From an uncultured Prevotella sp. (lineage in GTDB: Bacteria > Bacteroidota > Bacteroidia > Bacteroidales > Bacteroidaceae), in contig CAKZVT010000002.1 of assembly GCA_937922435.1 (NCBI GenBank), positions 57,290 to 121,289 of the forward strand: a stretch of DNA of 64,000 nucleotides, written 5' to 3'. A program made the translations under genes and the position numbers. Shown here piece after piece: positions 43,590-51,630 of this stretch (its first letter is position 1; each line of letters opens with the position of its first letter). Under the pieces are notes generated by a model, which was not told the origin of the DNA, ran no database searches, and worked only from the letters and a program-made list of their open reading frames with translations.

Positions 43590-43629
43590 GGAGGATGGAT
43601 CTAAACGGCTGTCTTTCTTATATTTTTCA
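43590..43629 (+). repeat. Third, degenerate copy of the terminator repeat
   Basis: GGAGGATGGATCTAAACGG and CTGTCTTTC followed by TTATATTTTTC match copies 1 and 2, but the stem has decayed. No gene ends just before it on the plus strand, so it probably marks the former end of a deleted or moved gene. The surrounding gap 43381-43757 holds no other feature besides the -7 box. Confidence 0.6.
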
Positions 43630-43757
43630 TGATGAGATTAGAAAATCAATAATTTGTTTAATATCAAAATGATTTTTGATGGGTTGCAACGAAAAAAAAT
43701 GGCCAGTTAGGGTCTTTGTCTATGCAGGGGAAAAGAAAAATAGGAACAACTACGTAA

Positions 43758-44405
43758 CGGATTTTTGACAGAGGTTATGCTATTATTTTTGAAGATATGG
43801 TAGTGTGGATTAACAGTCTGCTTCCCATCGACGAAGAGATTAGGCAAACATTAAGAACGGAGGTACGTATGTATCCTGAAATGGCAATTAGGGAGTTGAC
43901 TGTTAATATGCTCATTCATCAGGGTTTTGCAGAACAAGGATTCCCGATGGTAGAAATATATTCGGATAGGATTGAAATCTCCAATCTTGGGCTGCCCCTT
44001 ATAAGTGTAGAACACTTTATTGACGAATATCAATCAAGGAACGATTCTTTGGCTGATATTATGAGAAGAATGGGAAGATGCGAGGAGATAGGCAGCGGTA
44101 TGGACACGACTATCTTTAGTATCGAACTTTACCAATTGCCCACATTGCGTTTTCAAGTCCAAGAAAACAGGACAACAGTTACCAGCTTTTCATACAGGAA
44201 GTTCGCTGAGATAGATAAGGGAGAGCGTATCAGGGCTTGTTACCAACATGCGTGCCTGAGATATGCCTCAAATGAGAAAATGAACAATCAATCATTGAGA
44301 ACTAGACTCGGTATTGAGGACAGGAATTATCCAATAGCTTCACGAATTATAAAAGATACATTGGAGGCAAAATTAATAAAAGAGGAAAGCCTAAATGGAG
44401 CATAG
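43758..44405 (+). pseudogene. N-terminally truncated AlbA_2/divergent-AAA type regulator
   Basis: The frame is open from 43758, after a TAA, and reads RGYAIIFEDMVVWINSLLP, then RTEVRMYPEMAIRELTVNMLIHQGF, MVEIYSDRIEISNLGLPL, SRNDSLADIMRRMGRCEEIGSGMD, ERIRACYQHACLRYASN and a final winged-helix-like region SLRTRLGIEDRNYPIASRIIKDTLE. This is the C-terminal 40 percent of the ATP-binding, AlbA_2 DNA-binding protein family common in Bacteroidota, whose N-terminal DNA-binding domain is missing. An ATG at 43797 could start a 202-residue fragment, but a functional protein is unlikely. Confidence 0.75.
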
Positions 44406-44444
44406 CGGTATAACTATATTCCTTAATTTGGCATAAAGAAACAG

Positions 44445-44554
44445 TGTAACTGGCATGTAACTGATATGTAACTGGGAAAGCATGCGTGCATTATAAGTTT
44501 TTGATAATCAGTGCGTAAATTTTGCAAAGTCATGTAGCTGGCATGTAACTGAGA
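44445..44554 (+). repeat. 11-base tandem repeats TGTAACTGGCA
   Basis: Three units (44445, 44456, 44467; TGTAACTGGCA, TGTAACTGATA, TGTAACTGGGA) and, 66 bases on, two more (44533, 44544). The 11-base period keeps units about one helical turn apart, as iterons or operator sites do. They lie in the gene-free gap 44406-44941, which otherwise shows only the promoter at 44828. Confidence 0.6.
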
Positions 44555-44827
44555 GGTGTGGATACCACAAATAAATAAAACTTTACCTGACATTTGCTAT
44601 ATCAATGATCTTGTACTATTGGAATGTTGTCACGGTGTTTTCCATCGTGGTTTTGCGTTATAGGTGATGGAGTTGGCTTTTACTCTGAGATAGTTCTTAT
44701 CTTCGTCTTTCCAAGTTTTTTGTTAATTAGAAGAGAAAACATTTTTAAACCCAGAGGCAATATTCAACAATCACAGAAAACAATCTATATTCTTTACATT
44801 CAATAGGAGTGTTAATCTGGAAAGATT

Positions 44828-44859
44828 TTTGTATGATTAAAAACAAATAATTATATTTG
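44828..44859 (+). promoter_or_regulatory. Promoter of the 585-residue orphan gene
   Basis: TTTG at 44828-44831, a 20-base spacer and TATATTTG at 44852-44859 give an almost ideal Bacteroidota promoter. The ATG lies 82 bases downstream, so the leader is about 75 bases. Confidence 0.7.
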
Positions 44860-44941
44860 CATATAAGTTACCAGAATAAGCGGATGAATAAATCCGTTCA
44901 TTATATTTCTAATTTTGTTTATAAAATTAAATTAACTATCC

Positions 44942-46699
44942 ATGAAAATCGAAAGTGCATTAGATATAATATCCAGAGGCCTTGTCGAAGATTCTTCAAA
45001 CTTGGACAAAGGTTTCCTGTTGTTAAACGCTTTTGTCAAATACCAAAATTCAAAGTTGTCGAAAAATTTGGATGAAACATATAAGCACTTTTTGGATTAT
45101 GTCCTGTTTGTTGAAGGACTGCAATATCCTTTCTTTTACTGCCTTAATCGTGTCTTATCTAACTCGGAGACCATTGGCAAACTGTGTACCTACATTATAA
45201 ACTTGCAATGCAAGTATGACAAGCGTTTGAATGCAAAAGAAGCATATCAATTATTACTACACATAAACAATGATTTTTATGGTAGTGAAGACAATGATTT
45301 GGCAAGAAGCATATTGGATGCATTTAATTTGCCTGATAAAGTTTATTCTCCTGCAACGGTCGCATTAAGCAATAAAAATATAGACTCATTTATAGAGGCT
45401 TTTGGCAATGAAGATTGCACTGAAATGATGAAATCATTATGGGTTCTTAAATTTATGCTATATGGTACGGCTTCATTGGAAGATGATGAGAAACTTTATA
45501 ATTCCGTATGGTTCAACAACCAAACTTATGACATTTTTTTCTTATCAGACTATGATGTCGTTGGTAATACAAAAGATAAGGATACAATAATAAACATGAT
45601 GAAAATATTTGTATCCACAAATTATTCTGCAGAGATCTCTCGTTATAAACCAATACCAGCGATATATAACGAAAAACAATATAAATTAAATTCACTATCA
45701 CTTGATAATACAAGCTTGATTCTCAACAGCTATTTAGAACGTTACATAAAAAATATAAGAACTTCTTCTGATGAATCATTTGAGCATGATTGTAAAAATG
45801 ATGGCAATTATTTAATATTAAATTCCTTGAAGGAGCATAAGGATGTATTAAAAAAAGATTTTGACAAGAATTTTTTTGACACGTTAGAATCAAAATTAAG
45901 CAATTATTATTTGGCGACAAATAAACCGTTCAAATATTACATCGAATTGTATCTTGCGAAAATATCGTTTTCTTACAATATGGTTAAAAATGCCCTGCCT
46001 GATGACGGTAGTAAGTTTTTGATTAAACAAATAGACCGCTTCCCTGATTTAAAAAAATGGATAATTGGCCCTGATTCATTTTTTGATGTTTATTTTACAC
46101 GCCTATTCCCGGTTAAAGAGAAGGCAATCATACAAAATAAAAAGCAAAATAGCAAAGCCAATATTATAGACAATTCCCTGCAAGAACAATTTGATGGTAA
46201 ATGTAGTGGAATAACGATATTTTGTCCAGGACAAGGAGATCAGGCCTATATTCTTTTACTTAAATATTTATATTCATTTTTAACAGGGCAGTTTGCATTC
46301 AAAGATCCAAAACTAACTAGTGATGAAGCCAAAAATATGAAACTCGATTTAGGCAATAAAACTGAATACATAAACGCAAAAAAATGTTCAGAAGAAGATT
46401 TTATCTATATATTATGTGGCAAAAAGGACAAAGGGTCTATAAGCAAAAATCCGATAATTGAATGGATAAACACACAAATATCTATGGCGGCTTTCTTTTA
46501 TGCTTGTTGCGCAAAGGATGAAGTTTATGCAGAAGAGATGGTATTATCTCCTGACCCAGGATTACATAAAAACTGCTATAGTTATAACGGTAAAGAGATA
46601 AAACTTTCAATAAAAAAAGAGCTAAAGGGTATTGAGAGATATTATAAGTCATGGAAAGCCGTAATAAGACTATGCAATGCAGAAGCAAAAAGATCATAG
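44942..46699 (+). CDS. Hypothetical protein, orphan accessory gene
   Basis: A 585-residue cytoplasmic protein that I do not recognise. It is largely helical, Asn/Lys/Ser rich and AT-rich in codons. The N-terminal 300 residues look like a helical repeat scaffold (SALDIISRGLVEDSSN, AFVKYQNSKLSKNLDETYKHF). After a basic linker (KQNSKANIIDNSLQEQ) the C-terminal 200 residues include ITIFCPGQGDQAYILLLKYL, IYILCGKKDKGSISKNPIIEW and a helical end. No Walker, nuclease or transmembrane motif is evident. It is transcribed alone from a good promoter and is the last gene before the tRNA-Arg, a place where cargo and defence genes often lie. Role unknown. Confidence 0.75.
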   Translation: MKIESALDIISRGLVEDSSNLDKGFLLLNAFVKYQNSKLSKNLDETYKHFLDYVLFVEGLQYPFFYCLNRVLSNSETIGKLCTYIINLQCKYDKRLNAKEAYQLLLHINNDFYGSEDNDLARSILDAFNLPDKVYSPATVALSNKNIDSFIEAFGNEDCTEMMKSLWVLKFMLYGTASLEDDEKLYNSVWFNNQTYDIFFLSDYDVVGNTKDKDTIINMMKIFVSTNYSAEISRYKPIPAIYNEKQYKLNSLSLDNTSLILNSYLERYIKNIRTSSDESFEHDCKNDGNYLILNSLKEHKDVLKKDFDKNFFDTLESKLSNYYLATNKPFKYYIELYLAKISFSYNMVKNALPDDGSKFLIKQIDRFPDLKKWIIGPDSFFDVYFTRLFPVKEKAIIQNKKQNSKANIIDNSLQEQFDGKCSGITIFCPGQGDQAYILLLKYLYSFLTGQFAFKDPKLTSDEAKNMKLDLGNKTEYINAKKCSEEDFIYILCGKKDKGSISKNPIIEWINTQISMAAFFYACCAKDEVYAEEMVLSPDPGLHKNCYSYNGKEIKLSIKKELKGIERYYKSWKAVIRLCNAEAKRS

Positions 46700-46945
46700 A
46701 AAATCTCCGCTGCAAAGAGACGAAATCTTTTGCTTACAGTTAAAGTGTATCGACTACATAAGACGGTTCATATTCAAACTCGCCATCCAAACGCCTGAGT
46801 TTGCCATGTTTTATCAAGTGGAAAAAACTACAGCCCCATGTGATTAAAAAATCAACTGACCCCAAAAAGACGCCAAAAAGACGCCAATTTTAGCAAAAGA
46901 AAAATGCTAAATAATTGAAATTCAACTACTTAGCACTTTTTACAG
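46700..46945. other. Gap between the orphan gene and tRNA-Arg
   Basis: No gene found. A direct repeat CCAAAAAGACG occurs twice (about 46863-46885), preceded by CTGACCCC, which echoes the CAGTGACCCC at the 3' end of the tRNA. This is where an attachment site would be expected, but no matching second copy of the tRNA 3' end is seen within the window. Confidence 0.4.
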
Positions 46946-47019
46946 TGACCCCGTTGGGATTCAAACCCAAGACCTTCAGAACCGGAATCTGACGCTCTAT
47001 TCAGCTAAGCTACGGGGCC
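46946..47019 (-). tRNA. tRNA-Arg (anticodon CCG)
   Basis: Read on the minus strand the gene folds into a full cloverleaf: acceptor GGCCCCG/CGGGGTC, D arm GCTTAGCTGAATAGAGC, anticodon stem TCAGA/TCTGA with loop TTCCGGT (anticodon CCG, arginine), variable AGGTC, T arm TTGGG/CCCAA with TTTGAAT. The discriminator is A and CCA is not encoded. Its 3' end faces the accessory region to the left, the side at which integrative elements insert. Confidence 0.93.
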
Positions 47020-47156
47020 GTAAACGTGGTTTCACGGCGCAGAAAGGCCGCGAACCGAATGCAAAGGTAATATATTTTTCCGACATACAAGGCTTTTCAG
47101 CGGCGAAAGTGGATATTGGTAGTTAAAGTATTTAAATAAAAGAATACGAGCAAATG

Positions 47157-47188
47157 TTGCCTTTATTTATAATAATTGTGTATTTTTG
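47157..47188 (+). promoter_or_regulatory. Promoter of cstA
   Basis: TTG at 47157-47159, a 21-base spacer and TATTTTTG at 47181-47188, 40 bases before the ATG, fit the Bacteroidota consensus. Confidence 0.6.
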
Positions 47189-47227
47189 CATCCGTTATAA
47201 TACTATTTAGCCTAAAAATTCGGTAAA

Positions 47228-48667
47228 ATGATAACATTCATTATCAGTTTGGCAGCCCTTATTGTGGGCTATTTCGTCTACGGACGGGTGGTGGAACGCA
47301 TTTTCGCTCCCGACGACCGTCCCACCCCTGCGGTAAGCATGGCCGACGGCGTGGACTACGTCGTACTGCCGGGATGGAAGATTTTTATGATTCAGTTCCT
47401 CAACATCGCGGGCACTGGCCCCATCTTCGGCGCTATCATGGGTGCCAAGTTCGGCCCTTCGGCCTACCTGTGGATTGTCTTGGGGTGCATCTTCGCCGGT
47501 GCCGTGCACGACTATCTTAGCGGCATGCTGTCGGTGCGCCACGGCGGAGCGGGCCTGCCCGAGCTTGTAGGCATATACCTCGGAGGGCGCACAAAGAAGG
47601 TGATGCTCGTATTCTCGGTGTTCCTCCTGCTCATGGTCGGGGCGGTGTTCGTGTACAGTCCGGCGCTCATCCTGGGCGACCTTTGCGGCGATTCGCTCAC
47701 ATGGGTGTATGTATGGTGCATAATAATCTTCGTGTATTACTTCCTCGCCACGATGCTGCCAATCGACAAAATCATAGGCAAAATCTATCCGTTCTTCGCC
47801 ATAGCCATGCTGTTCATGGCCATTGCGCTCATGGCGGTGCTGTTCGTAAAGTGGCCGCAGCTGCCCGAGCTGACCGACGGCCTTAAGAACATGAGCCCCA
47901 AGTCGGGCACAATCTTCCCCTGCCTGTTCATCACCATAGCCTGCGGAGCTATCAGCGGCTTCCACGCAACGCAAAGTCCGCTCATGGCGCGGTGCATGAA
48001 GAGCGAGCGGCAGGGCCGGCCTCTGTTCTACGGCGCGATGATAACCGAGGGCGTAGTAGCCCTCATCTGGGCAACCGTTTCGTCGTATTTCTTCTACGGA
48101 GGGGCGGCCGCCGAGCTTGGCGTAGCAGCCAACCTGCAAGCCCCTGAGGTGGTAACCACCGTGTCGGCAGGATGGCTCGGGGCGTTCGGCGGAGCGTTGG
48201 CCATACTTGGAGTTGTGGCCGCGCCCATCACGAGCGGCGACACCGCGCTGCGCAGCGCACGCCTCATCATAGCCGAGTTCCTGCACATGGAGCAGCACTC
48301 CATACGCCGCCGCATATACATCTGTATCCCGGTGTTCGCCGTTACGCTTGGTCTGCTATGGTTCAACATAGCCGACGAGAACGGCTTTAACGTAATCTGG
48401 AACTACTTTGGCTGGGCCAACCAAACGCTGGCCGTGTTCACCCTGTGGGCCGTAACGGTCTACCTTGTGCGCAAGGGCAAGGTATATTGGATAACGCTGC
48501 TGCCCGCCATGTTCATGACCGCCGTCTGTACGGCGTTCCTCCTGACGTCAGACACAGCCTTCGGGCTGCCCGTCATAGTAGGCAACGTTGCCGCAACGAT
48601 AGTATTCCTGCTGTCGTTCGTACTTTTCTTCGTGTGGAAAAGCAACAGGAAAAGCGTAGAGAATTAA
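47228..48667 (+). CDS. cstA: Carbon starvation protein CstA family transporter
   Basis: A 479-residue inner-membrane transporter of the CstA family, which takes up peptides or pyruvate under carbon limitation. It has the family start FIISLAALIVGYFVYGRVVERIF, the motif ADGVDYVVLPGWKIFMIQFLNIAGTGPIFGAI split over the first helices, AGAVHDYLSGMLSVRHGG and CGAISGFHATQSPLMARC, with about 12-13 membrane segments. It is shorter than the roughly 700-residue enterobacterial CstA, as usual in Bacteroidota. It is GC-rich, unlike the genes left of the tRNA, and faces the convergent tnaA across a bidirectional terminator. The promoter at 47157 suggests a single-gene transcript. Confidence 0.93.
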   Translation: MITFIISLAALIVGYFVYGRVVERIFAPDDRPTPAVSMADGVDYVVLPGWKIFMIQFLNIAGTGPIFGAIMGAKFGPSAYLWIVLGCIFAGAVHDYLSGMLSVRHGGAGLPELVGIYLGGRTKKVMLVFSVFLLLMVGAVFVYSPALILGDLCGDSLTWVYVWCIIIFVYYFLATMLPIDKIIGKIYPFFAIAMLFMAIALMAVLFVKWPQLPELTDGLKNMSPKSGTIFPCLFITIACGAISGFHATQSPLMARCMKSERQGRPLFYGAMITEGVVALIWATVSSYFFYGGAAAELGVAANLQAPEVVTTVSAGWLGAFGGALAILGVVAAPITSGDTALRSARLIIAEFLHMEQHSIRRRIYICIPVFAVTLGLLWFNIADENGFNVIWNYFGWANQTLAVFTLWAVTVYLVRKGKVYWITLLPAMFMTAVCTAFLLTSDTAFGLPVIVGNVAATIVFLLSFVLFFVWKSNRKSVEN

Positions 48668-48672
48668 AAGTT

Positions 48673-48744
48673 AAGAGTTAAGAATTAAGAAAATATGCTT
48701 TGCTATAAGAACAACTAAGCATATTTTCTTAATTCTTAACTCTT
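48673..48744. terminator. Bidirectional terminator between cstA and tnaA
   Basis: A perfect 28-base inverted repeat: 48673-48700 (starting AAGAGTTAAGAATTAAG) is the exact reverse complement of 48717-48744, with a 16-base loop. It lies between two convergent genes and is flanked by further TTAAGAG/CTCTTAA words up to 48790. It is far longer than a normal terminator stem. Confidence 0.8.
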
Positions 48745-48786
48745 AATTCTTAATTCACCAATAATAGATTCTTAACTCTTAATTTT

Positions 48787-50160
48787 TTAAAGCCTTTCAA
48801 GCTGAACGGTGAAGTGGCGCATGAGCGGAGCTTCCCATGTGATGCGCACTCCGCGCGTGATTTCCTCGCGGCGGTCGTACACATTCTTTAGCGCTGCTGC
48901 TATTACGGCCATGTGGTTGTCTGTATATACGCGGCGCGGAATGGCAAGGCGCAGCAGGTCAAGCCCTGTAAAGCGGTTCTCACGGGTAACGGGGTCACGG
49001 TCGGCGAGCAGGTATCCTATTTCACATCCGCGTATTCCGGCCTCGAGGTAAAGCTCGATGGTGAGCGTCTGGGCGGGAAACTCCTCCTTGGGAACGCGCG
49101 TGAGCACCTTCGGAGCGTCAACGAATATGGCGTGGCCGCCGGCCGGACGCTGGTAAGGAATGCCGTACTCGTCGAGCAGACGGGCAAGATACTGCACCTG
49201 ACGGATGCGCGTCTCAAGGTTGTCAAACTCCGTATTCTCGTCAAGTCCGATGGCAAGCGCGTTCATGTCGCGCCCGTTCATGCCGCCGTAAGTAAGATAA
49301 CCCTCGAACTGAACACAGTAGCCCTTGGCCCCTTCGTACCACTCCTGCTTGTTGGTAGCAATAAAACCGCCCATATTGACAATGCCGTCTTTCTTGGCAC
49401 TCATGGTCATTCCGTCGGCCAGCGAGAACATCTCTCGCACTATTTCCTTTATAGTCTTGTCGGCGTAGCCCTTCTCGCGCGTCTTGATAAAGTACGCGTT
49501 TTCGGCGAAGCGTGCCGAGTCGAATATTACGGGCTTGCCGTATTTGTCGGCTACGGCGCGCACCTGGCGCAGGTTCTCCATTGACACGGGCTGCCCTCCG
49601 GCGGTGTTGTTAGTGATAGTTACGATGATGAAGGGTATGCGGTCGGCATGTTCCTTCAGCGCATTCTCCAGCTTCACGGGGTCAACGTTGCCCTTGAAAG
49701 GTACTTCGAGTTGCGTGTCCTTGGCCTCGTCGACGGTGCAATCGAGCGCAACGGCCTTCCTGCCCTCGATGTGTCCCTTCGTAGTGTCAAAGTGGGAGTT
49801 GCCGGGCACGATGTCGCCTGCATGCACAAGATACGAGAAGAGCACGTTCTCGGCGGCGCGTCCCTGATGGGTGGGTATTACGTAGTCAAAACCGGTGATG
49901 CGCTTGATGGTGTCTTTGAGGAAGAAGAACGAGTCGGCGCCGGCGTAGCTCTCGTCGCCCGTCATTATGCCGGCCCACTGGCGGTCGCTCATCGCGCCCG
50001 TGCCCGAGTCGGTAAGCAGGTCGATGTACACCTGGTTGGCCTTAAGTTGGAACACGTTGTAGTGAGCCTCGCGTATCCACTGCTCGCGCTCCTGGCGCGT
50101 GCTCTTGCGGATTGGCTCTACCATCTTGATTTTCCAAGATTCTGCAAAAGGTAAATCCAT
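48787..50160 (-). CDS. tnaA: Tryptophanase
   Basis: PLP enzyme splitting tryptophan into indole, pyruvate and ammonia. The 457-residue protein shows YIDLLTDSGTGAMSDRQWAG, PTHQGRAAENVLFS, HFDTTKGHIEG, ITNNTAGGQPVSMENLR, DSARFAENAYFIK and SAKKDG with the PLP Lys257. Features separating it from tyrosine phenol-lyase favour tryptophanase: Asp in FDTTKGH (TPL has Thr at this site) and His in the C-terminal MRHFTVQL. The strain is therefore predicted to be indole-positive. It is transcribed alone, from a promoter at 50189-50219, towards the shared terminator. No TnaC-like leader peptide is seen. Confidence 0.93.
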   Translation of the reverse strand: MDLPFAESWKIKMVEPIRKSTRQEREQWIREAHYNVFQLKANQVYIDLLTDSGTGAMSDRQWAGIMTGDESYAGADSFFFLKDTIKRITGFDYVIPTHQGRAAENVLFSYLVHAGDIVPGNSHFDTTKGHIEGRKAVALDCTVDEAKDTQLEVPFKGNVDPVKLENALKEHADRIPFIIVTITNNTAGGQPVSMENLRQVRAVADKYGKPVIFDSARFAENAYFIKTREKGYADKTIKEIVREMFSLADGMTMSAKKDGIVNMGGFIATNKQEWYEGAKGYCVQFEGYLTYGGMNGRDMNALAIGLDENTEFDNLETRIRQVQYLARLLDEYGIPYQRPAGGHAIFVDAPKVLTRVPKEEFPAQTLTIELYLEAGIRGCEIGYLLADRDPVTRENRFTGLDLLRLAIPRRVYTDNHMAVIAAALKNVYDRREEITRGVRITWEAPLMRHFTVQLERL

Positions 50161-50188
50161 AGGTTTAAGGTTTTTAGTTTACACGATG

Positions 50189-50219
50189 CAAATATACGAC
50201 ATATTGTCTCTCCAGCCAA
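50189..50219 (-). promoter_or_regulatory. Promoter of tnaA
   Basis: On the minus strand TTG (50219-50217), a 20-base spacer and TATATTTG (50196-50189) precede the ATG by 29 bases. Confidence 0.65.
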
Positions 50220-50370
50220 GGGCACAGGCAGATTTTTAGCGCCGTTGCAACATAAAAAGCCGCATTTCGACCATAAAAGTGTGACAATATGTAATTTGGA
50301 ACATGACACAAGCAACAACCTTCGGCATGCCGCAGGCCAACACCTTGCAGCCGCCGCCCATACGCGGCGT

Positions 50371-50469
50371 GGCAGGCCGTTTTCCAAAAGGCCGCCTTTT
50401 ACGTTGCAAAAGGTGGCCTTTCGCCGTGTAAAAGACGGCCTTTTACAAGCTAAAACATGGCCTTTTGGA
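50371..50469. repeat. Dispersed repeat, GGCCTTTT/AAAAGGCC words
   Basis: Five copies of an AAAAGGCCGCC/GGTGGCCTTT/GACGGCCTTTT/ATGGCCTTTTGG type word alternate in orientation with TTGCAA and TACAAGC words. They occupy the gap 50220-50602 between tnaA and the EamA gene; the rest of that gap shows no other feature. Same family as at 21707, 39257 and 53462. Confidence 0.7.
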
Positions 50470-50602
50470 AAACAGGAAAACGGCACGGCTTTTGCCGTTG
50501 GCATTTTTCCATCTGTAAATTAAGTATAAAACAATGTGGAATAATCCAAATTCTTCACTTTATAATTAACGATTTCTTATACCAGAACTCGCATTTTCTC
50601 CG

Positions 50603-50610
50603 TATCTTTG
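50603..50610 (+). promoter_or_regulatory. -7 box of the EamA transporter gene
   Basis: TATCTTTG, 35 bases before the ATG at 50646; the -33 element is not clear. Confidence 0.5.
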
Positions 50611-50645
50611 CACCGCATTTCAAACAAACAAACTAATTATAGATT

Positions 50646-51575
50646 ATGGCAAACAACCGTCCTTTGATAGCCCACCTGTGCCTTTTCATGGCGTGTGCGT
50701 TCTGGGGCTTGATGGCTCCTTTGGGCAAAGACGCGATGACCCACGGCTTTACGGGGATAGAGATGGTGACATTCCGCGTGGCCGGAGGAGCGGTGCTGTT
50801 CTGGCTCACGTCGCTGTTCACGCCTAAGGAGCACGTGCGCGGCAAGGATTTGGCCCTGCTCGCCGGCGCCGCCGTGCTGGGACTTGTAACCAACCAGTGC
50901 TGCTACACCATGGGGCTTAGCATCACGTCGCCCGTGAACGCCAGCATCGTAACCACGTCGATGCCCATCTTCGCCATGCTGCTGGCCTTCTTCATCCTGA
51001 AAGAACCTATCACCGCAAAGAAAGCCGGAGGCGTAGCCCTTGGCTGCGCGGGCGCGGTAATCCTCATCGCCACAAGCGCGGCGGCGGCCAGCAGCAAGGT
51101 GGGCGACCTGCGCGGCGACCTGCTCTGCCTCGGCGCACAGTTCTCCTTCGCGCTCTACCTGTCGCTCTTCAGCGGCCTGATACGCCGCTATTCGGTGATA
51201 ACGGTCAACAAGTGGATGTTCACCTACGCAGCGGTGATGATAATACCGTTCACGTTCGGCGACGTGTCAAGCATCGACTACGCCGCCATTCCGCTGCGCA
51301 CGTGGCTTGAGACGGGCTTCGTCGTCTTCTTCGGAACATACGTAAGCTACATCCTCATGATGGTAGGCCAGCACACGCTGCGCCCCACCGTGGTGAGCAT
51401 ATACAACTATGTGCAGCCCGTAGTGTCGGTCACGGTGAGCGTTCTGACAGGCATCGGCGTGTTCAAGCCTACCCAGGCGGCAGCCGTTGTGCTCGTGGCC
51501 GCAGGCGTATGGCTCGTAACCAAGTCGAAGTCAAGGCGCGACATGGAAAGTGAAAAGATGAAAAGTGAAAAGTGA
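50646..51575 (+). CDS. EamA family (DMT) transporter
   Basis: A 309-residue inner-membrane protein of the drug/metabolite transporter superfamily with ten hydrophobic segments in two EamA repeats, the first from about residue 7 (LIAHLCLFMACAFWGLMAP) and the second from about 155 (GDLLCLGAQFSFALYLSLF). Typical segments are TSPVNASIVTTSMPIFAMLLAF and RPTVVSIYNYVQPVVSVTVS. Members export amino acids or metabolites; the substrate is unknown. The last ten residues (MESEKMKSEK) are encoded by a GAAAAGTGAAAAG-type word repeat that continues past the stop, so repeat expansion seems to have extended the C-terminus. The downstream cysK may be co-transcribed. Confidence 0.9.
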   Translation: MANNRPLIAHLCLFMACAFWGLMAPLGKDAMTHGFTGIEMVTFRVAGGAVLFWLTSLFTPKEHVRGKDLALLAGAAVLGLVTNQCCYTMGLSITSPVNASIVTTSMPIFAMLLAFFILKEPITAKKAGGVALGCAGAVILIATSAAAASSKVGDLRGDLLCLGAQFSFALYLSLFSGLIRRYSVITVNKWMFTYAAVMIIPFTFGDVSSIDYAAIPLRTWLETGFVVFFGTYVSYILMMVGQHTLRPTVVSIYNYVQPVVSVTVSVLTGIGVFKPTQAAAVVLVAAGVWLVTKSKSRRDMESEKMKSEK

Positions 51576-51580
51576 AAAAT
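51543..51580 (+). repeat. GTGAAAAG word repeat overlapping a gene end
   Basis: Four GAAAAGT/GAAAAGA units cover the last codons and stop of the EamA gene. Related repeats are at 35561 and 20614. Confidence 0.65.
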
Positions 51581-51630
51581 ACAAATGCCGGCAGGCGTTT
51601 GCGGATTATGAATTGTAAATTTTGCATTGC

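Noticed and set aside
44624..44806. 60-codon hydrophobic frame upstream of the orphan gene
   Set aside because: It begins inside a gene-free gap, has no promoter of its own and an unconvincing composition.
46863..46886. Repeated CCAAAAAGACG near the tRNA as an attachment site
   Set aside because: It shares only CTGACCCC with the tRNA 3' end, and no second copy of the tRNA end was found in the window.
47207..48298. Long 363-codon minus-strand frame over cstA
   Set aside because: It is the mirror frame of a clear CstA gene in GC-rich DNA; its composition (His, Arg, Gly, Glu) is typical of a shadow.
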